Part shown: in pieces, positions 6,979 through 12,895 of the stretch
Layout of the letters: every line of letters begins with the position of its first letter
Numbering within the stretch: the stretch's first letter is position 1
Source of the DNA: a bacterium
GTDB taxonomy: Bacteria > Bacillota > Clostridia > Christensenellales > UBA1242
Direction of reading: 5' to 3'
DNA: 12,895 nt
NCBI GenBank assembly: GCA_024692805.1
Contig: JAILMD010000022.1
Coordinates: 1-12,895, forward strand
Position numbers and translations under genes: made by a program
The notes under the pieces: model-generated
Databases searched by the model: none
Told to the model about the DNA's origin: nothing
Seen by the model: the letters and a program-made list of their open reading frames with translations, nothing else

Positions 6979-8463
6979 TTAAACAATATAAAGGTCGCTT
7001 GTTGAAAAGATTGGTTCGCAAGTTATGTTTATTCCCAATTTTTTAAGCGTTTGTTCTTCTTCCCCGCTTAAAATGCAAGAAGCGTGCGCTTCAAGCCCGT
7101 AAAGTTCAGGAATCTTTTCAATTGCGTGTTTAGCAAGCGGATTAACCGCACTTGAAAGAGAAAGTGCAATTAAAGTATCTTTTAGGCTTAATTGGCCGTT
7201 TTTAACCTTTAAAACGTTCTTTTTCATATCACATAACGGAGTTAAAATATTTGAAGGCAAAAGGTCAATGCTATCGTCAATTCCTGCTAAAACTTTTAGC
7301 GCATTTAAAACAACAGCAGAACTTGCAGAAAGAAGTTTTTTGCTCTTTCCGTAAACACATCTCTCATCTTCAAGCATTAATCCAACAATTGTTGTGTCTT
7401 GCATATTAGCAACGTTTCTAACGTTTGCAATAACTTTTCTCGTTTCAAGGCTAATCTTTAATTGGCTCATCAAAATTTCAATTCTTTTAACAATATCTTT
7501 TGACCCGCCACCGCTAGCGATATCAACCAAAGCCTTTTGATATCTTCTAATTATTTCAAATTCGCTCGCGTGCCTAATAACTTTATCATTTTTAATGCAA
7601 AAACCAATCTTATTAACGCCCATATCAGTTGGCGATTGATAAAGTTTAGCGTTGCCTGTTATCTTTGTTAAAATATTTTGAACAACAGGAAAACACTCAA
7701 GGTCTCTGTTATAGTTAATTGCAACTTGACCGTATGCGTCAAGATGGAAGTTATCAATCATATTAATATCGCCAAGGTCGGCCGTTGCAGCCTCATAGGC
7801 AACATTTGTTGGGTGTCTCAAAGGCATATTCCAAACAGGGAAAGTTTCAAACTTAGCATACCCCGCCTTAACCCCACGTTTATATTCGTGGTAAAGTTGA
7901 CTTAAGCAAGTTGCAAGTTTTCCGCTTCCTGGGCCAGGAGCAGTAACAATAACAAGCGGTTTTGTTGTCGGAATATATGGGTTAGCACCATATCCGCGAT
8001 CACTAACAATAGTTTCAACGTTATTAGGATAGCCTTCGGTTGGAGTGTGAAAATAAACCTTTTCTCCCCTAGCCTTTAATTTATCTGCAAATTCTTGGGC
8101 ACGCGCTTGGCCTGTAAAAAGCGTTATAACAATAGAACTAACTGTTAACCCAACGTTTCTAAGGTTATCAACCTGCCTTAAAACTTCGGCATCATAAGTT
8201 ATTGCATAATCCGCCCTAACCTTGCGCTTTTCAATATGTTTAGCGCTAACAACAAAGATAATTTCAAGTTTATCTTTAAGTTGTTTTAAAATATCAATTT
8301 TAACTCCGGCATTAAACCCCGGCAAAACTCTTGAAGCATGAAGATCGTCAAAAAGTTTTCCGCCAAACTCCATATAAAGTTTATTAGAAAACTTGTTAAC
8401 ACGCTTCAAAATCTCTTCACTTTGAAGCTTAACATATCTTTCATTATCAAAACCAACAACCAT
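6979..8463 (-). CDS. UPF0371 (DUF1846) family protein
   Basis: A 494-residue soluble protein that matches the UPF0371/DUF1846 family in length and in its opening GFDNERYVKLQSEEI and FGGKLFDDLHASRVLPGF. A P-loop-like TAPGPGSGK sits at 174-182, suggesting nucleotide or phosphate binding, though the residue after Lys is Leu rather than Ser/Thr, so it is not a standard Walker A. Later segments WNMPLRHPTNVAYEAATADLG and MIDNFHLDAYG look like family signature regions. The biochemical role of the family is not established to my knowledge. ATG 8463 is preceded by AGGGGTG. It is monocistronic with its own promoter and terminator. Codon use matches the glycerol genes, consistent with a native chromosomal gene. 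Confidence 0.92.
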   Translation of the reverse strand: MVVGFDNERYVKLQSEEILKRVNKFSNKLYMEFGGKLFDDLHASRVLPGFNAGVKIDILKQLKDKLEIIFVVSAKHIEKRKVRADYAITYDAEVLRQVDNLRNVGLTVSSIVITLFTGQARAQEFADKLKARGEKVYFHTPTEGYPNNVETIVSDRGYGANPYIPTTKPLVIVTAPGPGSGKLATCLSQLYHEYKRGVKAGYAKFETFPVWNMPLRHPTNVAYEAATADLGDINMIDNFHLDAYGQVAINYNRDLECFPVVQNILTKITGNAKLYQSPTDMGVNKIGFCIKNDKVIRHASEFEIIRRYQKALVDIASGGGSKDIVKRIEILMSQLKISLETRKVIANVRNVANMQDTTIVGLMLEDERCVYGKSKKLLSASSAVVLNALKVLAGIDDSIDLLPSNILTPLCDMKKNVLKVKNGQLSLKDTLIALSLSSAVNPLAKHAIEKIPELYGLEAHASCILSGEEEQTLKKLGINITCEPIFSTSDLYIV

Positions 8464-8488
8464 ATTTTCACCCCTAAAATCTAGTCTT

Positions 8489-8518
8489 ATTTTAAAATTT
8501 TTGAAAAAGAGTTGTCAA
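8489..8518 (-). promoter_or_regulatory. Promoter of UPF0371 gene
   Basis: Minus-strand TTGACA (8513-8518) and TAAAAT (8489-8494) with an 18-bp spacer, giving a leader of about 20 nt. A second TTGACA farther upstream lacks a convincing -10. Confidence 0.65.
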
Positions 8519-8586
8519 CAATATTTTCTCTGCAAAACGTTTTTTGTCAAAAATTAACAATAGCCCATCCTATTTTAAAAAATCTA

Positions 8587-8615
8587 TTGCCAACCAAAAC
8601 ATTTTGTGATAAAAT
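8587..8615 (+). promoter_or_regulatory. Promoter of tRNA-Arg(CCU)
   Basis: TTGCCA (8587-8592) and TAAAAT (8610-8615) spaced 17 bp, placing the start within a few bases of the mature tRNA 5' end. Confidence 0.65.
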
Positions 8616-8625
8616 ACTCTCGTTA

Positions 8626-8700
8626 GTTCCCTTAGTTAAATGGATATAACAGGCCCCTCCTAAGGGCCAGTTGTGAGTTCGATTCTCGCAGGGAACGCCA
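8626..8700 (+). tRNA. tRNA-Arg (CCU)
   Basis: The acceptor GTTCCCT pairs perfectly with AGGGAAC, then discriminator G and encoded CCA (8698-8700). The anticodon stem GGCCC/GGGCC closes the loop CTCCTAA, giving CCU for AGG codons. The T-arm is canonical (TTCGATT loop). It has its own promoter and a terminator directly after. Confidence 0.95.
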
Positions 8701-8729
8701 AAAAAAGACGCTATTTATAGCGTTTTTTT
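8701..8729 (+). terminator. Terminator of tRNA-Arg(CCU)
   Basis: CGCTA (8709-8713) and TAGCG (8718-8722) form a stem with a 4-nt loop, extended by A-T and G-T pairs and followed by T7. It begins right after the CCA end. Confidence 0.85.
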
Positions 8730-8937
8730 GTTTCCTCAAAATCGAATTGCGTCAAGCAAACAATTAATATTTTCTTTTCTTGCGAGCGCGTTCGCATTTG
8801 AACGAAGTAAAAATCACCGAAACGCCTGAAATTACGCATAGTTTAAAACAATCACACTCAACTAAAAACGCAATGCGTACCCAAATTGTACCCGAAACAA
8901 AAAACAAACCCCAATAAAACGCAAAAATTACTCATAT
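8730..8937. other. Gene-free stretch between the two tRNA-Arg(CCU)-like genes
   Basis: About 200 bp with no convincing gene. It holds GC-richer patches (around 8783-8798), a near-palindrome ACGCA-A-TGCGT near 8868-8878 and two GTACCC copies 11 bp apart nearby. The longest open plus-strand stretch is about 49 codons, ending near 8915, without a start or ribosome-binding site. It could be a relic coding end, but I cannot assign it. Confidence 0.4.
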
Positions 8938-9014
<77 letters not shown>

Positions 9015-9025
9015 ATTTTCAAAAG

Positions 9026-9056
9026 AAAAAGGCATCCCATAAGAGATGCCTTTTGT
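9026..9056. terminator. Bidirectional terminator after the tRNA-like gene and DUF3892 gene
   Basis: GGCATC (9031-9036) and GATGCC (9045-9050) form a GC-rich stem, extended by four A-T pairs to T4 on the plus strand and by a T-run on the minus strand. It sits 12 nt after the tRNA-like CCA and directly at the DUF3892 stop codon. Confidence 0.82.
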
Positions 9057-9057
9057 A

Positions 9058-9363
9058 TTAGAACTCTTCAATTTCACCGAGATTATCGATGGTTCTTCTA
9101 TTATTGTCTGTTCTAATATACTTTTCTCCATCAACTTCAATTACAAGGACATCGTAGCCAATATAATAAGTTCCATTTCTCTTATATACTGTCTTAAAGT
9201 TTTTTCTTTGGTTTTCGATTGCATTTATTATTTCCATTCTAGACCAAATTTTTTCAGCTCCAAAATATCCCCCGTTATTAGGACATACTTTTGCTGAAAA
9301 TATAACCTGATTTCCTTTATAGTTGGTTGAATAGTGAACAGCTTTAATATAAAAATCTGTCAT
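9058..9363 (-). CDS. DUF3892-like small protein
   Basis: A 101-residue protein whose C-terminal half (EKYIRTDNNRRTIDNLGEI) fits the DUF3892 pattern, in which a YI-x-T strand is followed by a short turn and DNL. An upstream ENQRKNFKTV plus NGTYYIGYDVLVIEVDG fits the family's helix and beta-hairpin. The function of DUF3892 is unknown; members are small and often found in accessory regions. No signal peptide or membrane helix. The start has AGGAGG 8 nt upstream, and that site lies in an inverted repeat able to hide it. It is separated from the ATPase gene upstream by the candidate small RNA. The assignment rests on pattern memory, not a search. Confidence 0.7.
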   Translation of the reverse strand: MTDFYIKAVHYSTNYKGNQVIFSAKVCPNNGGYFGAEKIWSRMEIINAIENQRKNFKTVYKRNGTYYIGYDVLVIEVDGEKYIRTDNNRRTIDNLGEIEEF

Positions 9364-9372
9364 ATTATCTTC

Positions 9373-9403
9373 CTCCTATTAAGATTTTATGATAAAATAG
9401 GAG
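9373..9403 (-). promoter_or_regulatory. Inverted repeat covering the DUF3892 ribosome-binding site
   Basis: CTCCTATT (9373-9380) and AATAGGAG (9396-9403) are perfect 8-bp inverted arms with a 15-nt loop that itself contains a dyad, ATTTTAT/ATAAAAT. In the minus-strand mRNA the first arm includes most of the AGGAGG site, so folding would block translation. It could instead be a protein-binding operator. Confidence 0.5.
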
Positions 9404-9411
9404 CTCAGCTG

Positions 9412-9440
9412 TTGACTTAATTGATAAAATTTGATAAGAT
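9412..9440 (+). promoter_or_regulatory. Promoter of candidate small RNA
   Basis: TTGACT (9412-9417) and TAAGAT (9435-9440) with an exact 17-bp spacer, predicting a start near 9447. It is divergent from the DUF3892 gene. No protein gene follows on this strand before the terminator. Confidence 0.7.
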
Positions 9441-9444
9441 AATA

Positions 9445-9549
9445 TTAGCGTAGATACTGGACTCCGTCTTTTATCTTGTTGCCTTTGGAACTGCTACTTC
9501 TAAAGGCTTTTTTTTGTTCTATTATTTTTTTCACCTCCTTTTTTTGCAT
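9445..9549 (-). CDS. Doubtful 34-residue basic mini-ORF antisense to the small RNA
   Basis: ATG 9547-9549 opens a 34-codon frame for a lysine-rich, non-hydrophobic peptide ending GNKIKDGVQYLR. An AGGAGG lies just inside the frame, too far downstream to serve the ATG, and the GTG that overlaps it has no spacing. No good minus-strand promoter was found, but transcripts from the ATPase gene could run through, as no clear minus-strand terminator separates them. Arms GTTCTAT (9516-9522) and ATAGAAC (9548-9554) form an inverted repeat around the AGGAGG. It lies between the ATPase and DUF3892 genes in their orientation. It may simply be a chance frame opposite the small RNA. Confidence 0.25.
   Translation of the reverse strand: MQKKEVKKIIEQKKAFRSSSSKGNKIKDGVQYLR
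9447..9515 (+). ncRNA. Candidate small RNA of about 69 nt with own promoter and terminator
   Basis: A strong promoter and a strong terminator bracket about 69 nt with no plus-strand reading frame. The predicted RNA has a weak first hairpin (AGATA 9452-9456 with TATCT 9472-9476, inner GAC/GTC). A terminator hairpin follows. On the opposite strand, a 34-codon frame (9445-9549) is overlapped for most of its length, so an antisense role is possible. I do not recognise the family. Inference rests on promoter and terminator geometry; expression is not shown. Confidence 0.55.
9481..9515 (+). terminator. Terminator of candidate small RNA
   Basis: GCCTTTGGAA (9481-9490) pairs with TTCTAAAGGC (9498-9507) through one G-T wobble around a 7-nt loop, followed by T8 (9508-9515). 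On the minus strand the stem lacks a T-run, so it is directional. Confidence 0.87.
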
Positions 9550-9604
9550 AGAACGAGCAAAAGTTTTTTATTATATAAACAAACCGTCAACTAATTTGAT
9601 TATA

Positions 9605-10999
9605 TTAATTCAGAATAGTTTTTATAAGATTTAAGTTAATTGGGGAGGTTGTCCCTTCTATTTCTTTTTCAAATATTTTGGAAAGCTTTACATCTTTTCT
9701 TATGACTTTTTCGGTTTTACTAATTTGGGCTAGTGAAGAAATATTGGATTTTCCCCACATTTGATCCTTTCTTATTAAGAAAACTTGATCTTTTCTAAAA
9801 TTATAATCAATCATATTTATGTTTTGAGTTGTAAAAATTGCTTGAGCTTTATTTTTGTTAACATCATTATCATTAAACATATCAATAATTAACTCACATA
9901 CATTTTTGTGTAAAGATGTTTCCATTTCATCAACCAATATAACTGAACCCTTATCTAAAGCTTGTTTGATATAAAGCATTAAAAATATAATTTTCTTTTC
10001 ACCTTTGGATAATATTCTTGAACTAGTATCAAATATTGAGTATTTAAAATCACCTGTTTGTTTTCCGTCACTATTAAAGATGTTAAAAATTCCAATTAAA
10101 TCTTGAGCAAATACCCCATTTTGCAAAATAGTAATTACGCCAGGCAACCCATTAGGATATTTTTTATTCAATGTGTTAATTGCAACTTGTGGAGTTCGTA
10201 GTTCTTCCGGCATGATATCTAATTGATTATTACTCTTTACAATTCTTGAAAGAGGTCTAGTATATGCACTTATTATCTTAGTAACAAAATCTAGATCTTT
10301 TTCAGTAATGAGATTTAAATCAATCATAATCTCGGTATCTGCTTCAATAATGCATAAATTATTGAACCAATTTTTCACAGGATTAATAAGCTCTAAAATA
10401 TTGTCATTTAGGTTTGAAGTAAAAAGATAAGAGAGCAGTAAGAATTCTTTTTGTGGTTTTATGAAATTAAACAAATTCATAATAGAATTATCTCCCTCAA
10501 CAATTTCATCAAAATTGCGGTGAAAGATGTACTGTGAAAAAGCTAGTCTATTTTTACCATTATTTAATCTTTTTGATAAGGTTTCTTTTCTTACAAAAGG
10601 AATATCTTTGTCCACATCAAGTTCAAGTTCATAACAATAATTGTTATTGTCATTTGCTATAAATTCAATGTTAAAGCAAGTTGGTTCGTTTTTAGCCTCA
10701 TCAATAAATTTAAATTTCTCTGATGCAAAAAATGAAGTCTGCCTGTTGTTTTGGAAATTAACATAAGATTTCTTTATTAAATATGTAAGATAACCTAAAG
10801 AAGCGACAAAATTAGATTTTCCAGCGCCATTACATCCAAGTAATATGGCTGATTTTAGTAATTTATTGCTTTTAGTCGCAATAGAATCATCTATTTCTTG
10901 CAAATTTTGTTCATTATCATTGTAAGATTTTGCTGCCATGCTAAATTCTTGCATATCATAATAACTTCTAAAATTCTTAAAAGAATAATTTACTATCAT
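9605..10999 (-). CDS. AAA15-type (COG1106/AbiL-like) P-loop ATPase, candidate phage-defence protein
   Basis: A 464-residue SMC/ABC-like ATPase of the AAA15 group. The N-terminus (NYSFKNFRSYYDMQEFSM) is the usual family opening. Walker A GCNGAGKS lies at 55-62, an ABC-like signature LSKGEKK at 330-336, Walker B VILVDEMETSLH at 353-364, and a late IFTTQN where relatives usually read TTH. There is no TOPRIM nuclease domain after it, so it is not OLD, and no RloB-type partner is adjacent. ATG 10999 is chosen because GGAGG precedes it and its promoter overlaps the more upstream ATG (11029). Relatives act in abortive infection or anticodon-nuclease-linked systems, so a defence role is plausible but inferred. 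The gene is more AT-rich than the housekeeping genes nearby. Confidence 0.85.
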   Translation of the reverse strand: MIVNYSFKNFRSYYDMQEFSMAAKSYNDNEQNLQEIDDSIATKSNKLLKSAILLGCNGAGKSNFVASLGYLTYLIKKSYVNFQNNRQTSFFASEKFKFIDEAKNEPTCFNIEFIANDNNNYCYELELDVDKDIPFVRKETLSKRLNNGKNRLAFSQYIFHRNFDEIVEGDNSIMNLFNFIKPQKEFLLLSYLFTSNLNDNILELINPVKNWFNNLCIIEADTEIMIDLNLITEKDLDFVTKIISAYTRPLSRIVKSNNQLDIMPEELRTPQVAINTLNKKYPNGLPGVITILQNGVFAQDLIGIFNIFNSDGKQTGDFKYSIFDTSSRILSKGEKKIIFLMLYIKQALDKGSVILVDEMETSLHKNVCELIIDMFNDNDVNKNKAQAIFTTQNINMIDYNFRKDQVFLIRKDQMWGKSNISSLAQISKTEKVIRKDVKLSKIFEKEIEGTTSPINLNLIKTILN

Positions 11000-11019
11000 T
11001 TTCTTACCTCCACATATGC

Positions 11020-11048
11020 ATAATAGCACTTTAGAAAAGATAAGTCAA
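11020..11048 (-). promoter_or_regulatory. Promoter of the AAA15 ATPase gene
   Basis: Minus-strand TTGACT (11043-11048) and TATTAT (11020-11025) with a 17-bp spacer. The predicted start near 11013 gives a leader of about 14 nt and excludes the ATG at 11029. Confidence 0.72.
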
Positions 11049-11082
11049 CTAAATTTTGGCAAAAAATCAAAAAAATGTTGTT

Positions 11083-11099
11083 TTTGTAAAAATTACAAA
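11083..11099. promoter_or_regulatory. Short perfect dyad upstream of the ATPase promoter
   Basis: TTTGTAA and TTACAAA are 7-bp inverted arms separated by AAA, about 35 bp upstream of the ATPase -35 box. It could bind a dimeric regulator. In such AT-rich sequence chance is a real alternative. Confidence 0.25.
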
Positions 11100-11191
11100 T
11101 TTTCGTTTTATTCAAATATTTTATTTATAACTTCGCTGGTATGAATATCTCTATTATATAACTTTTTCTACTTTTCTTCCCTACTTTCATT

Positions 11192-11242
11192 TTAGCAAGG
11201 GGTATTGACTTTAGCTGGTTATTGCAATATAATTAGCAAGGG
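11192..11242. repeat. Direct repeat TTAGCAAGGG flanking a promoter
   Basis: Identical 10-bp copies at 11192-11201 and 11233-11242 are 41 bp apart, close to four helical turns. The first lies just upstream of the -35 box and the second covers the predicted transcription start and weak ribosome-binding site of the 159-residue gene. They look like paired operator sites. Confidence 0.55.
11205..11233 (+). promoter_or_regulatory. Promoter of 159-residue unknown gene
   Basis: TTGACT (11205-11210) and a perfect TATAAT (11228-11233) spaced 17 bp. The predicted start is near 11240, about 11 nt before the ATG. Confidence 0.8.
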
Positions 11243-11250
11243 TTAAAAAA

Positions 11251-11730
11251 ATGAAAGTTTTATTCTTTGATGATGAAAGTGAAGACAGGGGCAAACAATA
11301 TCTTATTTTGTTTGGTGACAACAAAAGTTTTTACGTTTTTTCAAGAGACTATTTAAACCTTAAACCTTGGGAACCTGTTGAGGGTGATAAAAAAATTGAG
11401 ATTGCTTTACTAAGCGAAGTTGACGATTCTAAAAGAACCGACACAAACAGAGATTCTCGTTTCTTTACAGAAAGTTCATTTTACGAACAAATTTCTAAGG
11501 AATTGAATAAACACTTAAATAAAAATGGCAAATTAACTAAAAATTTGCAAAATATTCAGCATTGTAAAACCGAAATGACTAATATACTTAACGACATTAT
11601 GGTTTATAAAATACCTTATTGGGATGCCAATTATTTCTTAAAAATAATCGAGTTTAAAAAGAACTGGGAAAATGATTTTGGTTTTAGCCTTGATCCAAAC
11701 AAAAACGATAATGACGAAAATGAAAAATAA
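11251..11730 (+). CDS. Unknown acidic 159-residue protein
   Basis: I do not recognise this protein. It is soluble, with no signal peptide or membrane helix and a single cysteine. It begins KVLFFDDESEDRGKQYLILF, a beta-rich start with an acidic cluster. A central lysine- and asparagine-rich helical region follows (SFYEQISKELNKHLNKNG), then a tryptophan-containing segment (IPYWDANYF, KKNWENDFGF) and a very acidic, asparagine-rich tail. ATG 11251 is preceded only by AAGGG, which overlaps the direct-repeat operator candidate and lies at the predicted transcript start. It is divergent from the AAA15 ATPase with 251 bp between, so co-regulation is possible. It ends at a bidirectional terminator. 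No mobile-element motif is visible. Function is open. Confidence 0.72.
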   Translation: MKVLFFDDESEDRGKQYLILFGDNKSFYVFSRDYLNLKPWEPVEGDKKIEIALLSEVDDSKRTDTNRDSRFFTESSFYEQISKELNKHLNKNGKLTKNLQNIQHCKTEMTNILNDIMVYKIPYWDANYFLKIIEFKKNWENDFGFSLDPNKNDNDENEK

Positions 11731-11756
11731 AAAGACGCTTAATGCGTCTTTTATTT
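11727..11756. terminator. Bidirectional terminator of the 159-residue gene and ABC gene
   Basis: AAAGACGC (11731-11738) pairs with GCGTCTTT (11744-11751) around TTAAT. T-rich runs follow on both strands. It starts at the stop codon of one gene and overlaps that of the convergent one. Confidence 0.88.
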
Positions 11757-12895
11757 TACCTTCTCAACCTTTCCGCTTTCAACCTTATAAACGGTTTGAG
11801 CGATTGAATCGTAAATGTCAGTATGTGTAAACAAAATGATTGTTTTATCGGTTTCAACATCTTTAAAGAAGTTATTAACGTTTTCCCTAAACCTAGCAGG
11901 AACGTCATTAGGAATTTCATAAACCATTAAAATCTTGCAGTTTGTTAAAAGCGCTCTAACAAGCCCTATCATAAAGAGAATTGAGCTCGAATCAATATCT
12001 GAAATTTTAGTGTTAAAGCCGTTTGCTAGCGATTCAATTTCTTCTTTAACGCCTAATTTTTCACACATTGTTTCAATAACTTGCATATCTTCTTGAACTA
12101 TATTAAGGTTTTCCTTAATAGTTCCATCAATAAATTTAGGGTGCGCTGCGCAATAGGTTATATGAGTTTTAAAGGTTTTTTCGTTATAGTCATAAAGGTC
12201 AAGGTTATCTAGAATAACGCGCCCGCTATCTGGCCTATTATATCGCCTTAACATATCAAAGATAACGCGCTTACCACTTCCCTTTTCGCCCTTAACAACG
12301 TTAATTTCGCCAATTCTAAAGGTCATATTAACGTTTTCCATATCATATTGTTGGCCGGCCTTTTTATATTCGCAAACATCAAGCAAACCAAGGTTATATT
12401 CTTCATTTTGTTCAAGGTTAAGGTTACCATATTCAATAAGTTCTTGATTGCTTAAATTCAAAATAACGTTAATTCTGTCAACGTCAACACGCATATTTTC
12501 AATGTCGTTTGTTTTATCAAAAAGCGCATTTAATTTTTCAGTGCAGGTTTTAAGGTATGGAACAATAACCAAATAAACGGCAATATCCATTTGCCCATCG
12601 CTAACGAAATATAACATTAAAGCTGATATTGCATAAACAATAACGTTCCAAAAAGCAAAATGAAGGTTGGCTTTATATGAATTAACCGTATAATAATCTG
12701 CGTAATAATTTGAGAAAGAATCAACGTTATTTAAAATTTCGCCTTCATATTTTTTTGAACCATTTAATTCGTTTATTATCGCCTTACCATCAATTATTTT
12801 AGAATAAGACTTAAACATATCGTCTTTCTTTTCATATCTAGAGCGCAATAAGTTGCCTAATCTCTTATTAAACTTATAATAAGCAAAGAAGTTAA
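11751..12895 (-). CDS. ABC exporter (membrane-ATPase fusion) with degenerate nucleotide-binding domain, 5' end outside window
   Basis: The frame stays open to the window edge, so the TTG at 12846-12848 is not the start and only the C-terminal 380 or so residues are seen. Numbering below is from that TTG. A membrane part includes a cytoplasmic helical stretch (DMFKSYSKIIDGKAIINELNG) and hydrophobic segments around 64-82 and 88-98. The ATPase domain follows. Walker A reads GEKGSGKR (187-194), with Arg where Ser/Thr binds magnesium. The Q-loop Gln is Ala (about 236). The LSGGQ signature is DSSSI (286-290). Walker B ILMVYE (306-311) has Tyr for Asp. The catalytic-position Glu and the switch His (FTH, 340-342) remain. 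ATP hydrolysis by this domain is doubtful. Base composition looks native. The transported substrate and any partner half are unknown. Confidence 0.85.
   Translation of the reverse strand, partial: NFFAYYKFNKRLGNLLRSRYEKKDDMFKSYSKIIDGKAIINELNGSKKYEGEILNNVDSFSNYYADYYTVNSYKANLHFAFWNVIVYAISALMLYFVSDGQMDIAVYLVIVPYLKTCTEKLNALFDKTNDIENMRVDVDRINVILNLSNQELIEYGNLNLEQNEEYNLGLLDVCEYKKAGQQYDMENVNMTFRIGEINVVKGEKGSGKRVIFDMLRRYNRPDSGRVILDNLDLYDYNEKTFKTHITYCAAHPKFIDGTIKENLNIVQEDMQVIETMCEKLGVKEEIESLANGFNTKISDIDSSSILFMIGLVRALLTNCKILMVYEIPNDVPARFRENVNNFFKDVETDKTIILFTHTDIYDSIAQTVYKVESGKVEKVK

Noticed and set aside
8860..8937. 25-codon hydrophobic minus-strand peptide starting at 8935
   Set aside because: No ribosome-binding site or promoter is present, and it is too short to support without conservation.
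9046..9297. Plus-strand frame opposite DUF3892
   Set aside because: It starts within the terminator stem and is a shadow of the DUF3892 gene, which has a strong AGGAGG site.
9445..9549. Type I toxin of the Fst/Ldr kind paired with the small RNA
   Set aside because: The peptide is basic and hydrophilic without a membrane helix, and no translation signal fits its ATG. Kept only as a doubtful frame.
9605..10999. OLD-family nuclease or RloA/RloB pair
   Set aside because: No C-terminal TOPRIM domain follows the ATPase and no RloB-like gene is adjacent.

Overview
The window looks like chromosomal DNA from an uncultured, AT-rich anaerobic member of the Bacillota (Firmicutes), probably a gut Clostridia-type bacterium with a compact genome. 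This is inferred from four things: the clostridial GlpA-like/FAD-oxidoreductase/DUF1667 trio, the UPF0371 (DUF1846) gene, tRNA genes with encoded CCA ends, and near-consensus sigma-A promoters with strong Shine-Dalgarno sequences. The standard bacterial code fits. No species can be named from the sequence alone.

Region 1 (1-5621) is a glycerol module. Three overlapping or tightly spaced minus-strand genes encode a GlpA-like FAD dehydrogenase with a C-terminal [2Fe-2S] domain, a second FAD/NAD(P) oxidoreductase and a small DUF1667 cysteine protein. They diverge from a plus-strand operon of glycerol kinase (glpK) and a monoacylglycerol-lipase-like alpha/beta hydrolase. A simple reading is: lipase releases glycerol, GlpK makes glycerol-3-phosphate, and the three-gene complex oxidises it to dihydroxyacetone phosphate. 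A 121-bp gap holds both divergent promoters. A bidirectional terminator separates the module from what follows.

Region 2 (5624-8729) holds tRNA-Glu(UUC) and tRNA-Met(CAU) on the minus strand, a small membrane-anchored protein of unknown function, an unknown 151-residue protein, UPF0371, and tRNA-Arg(CCU). The 151-residue gene has a promoter whose -35/-10 spacer contains a run of 11 G. That arrangement suggests phase variation.

Region 3 (8730-11750) reads as an accessory island next to tRNA-Arg(CCU). It looks more AT-rich than the flanking genes. It contains a badly paired second tRNA-Arg(CCU)-like gene, a DUF3892 protein whose ribosome-binding site can be hidden in a hairpin, a free-standing candidate small RNA with its own promoter and terminator, an AAA15-type ATPase resembling phage-defence ATPases, and a divergent unknown acidic protein. 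A perfect 10-bp direct repeat flanks the last gene's promoter. If the window holds an undescribed system, this cluster and the G-tract gene are the best candidates, but function is inference only.

Region 4 (11751-12895) is the 3' part of an ABC exporter gene running off the window edge. Its nucleotide-binding domain has lost key residues of Walker A, the Q-loop, the signature motif and Walker B, although the frame stays open. It looks like a maintained pseudo-ATPase rather than a decayed gene. Convergent gene pairs throughout end in short bidirectional terminators that abut stop codons, and several promoters predict leaders of only about 10-14 nt.
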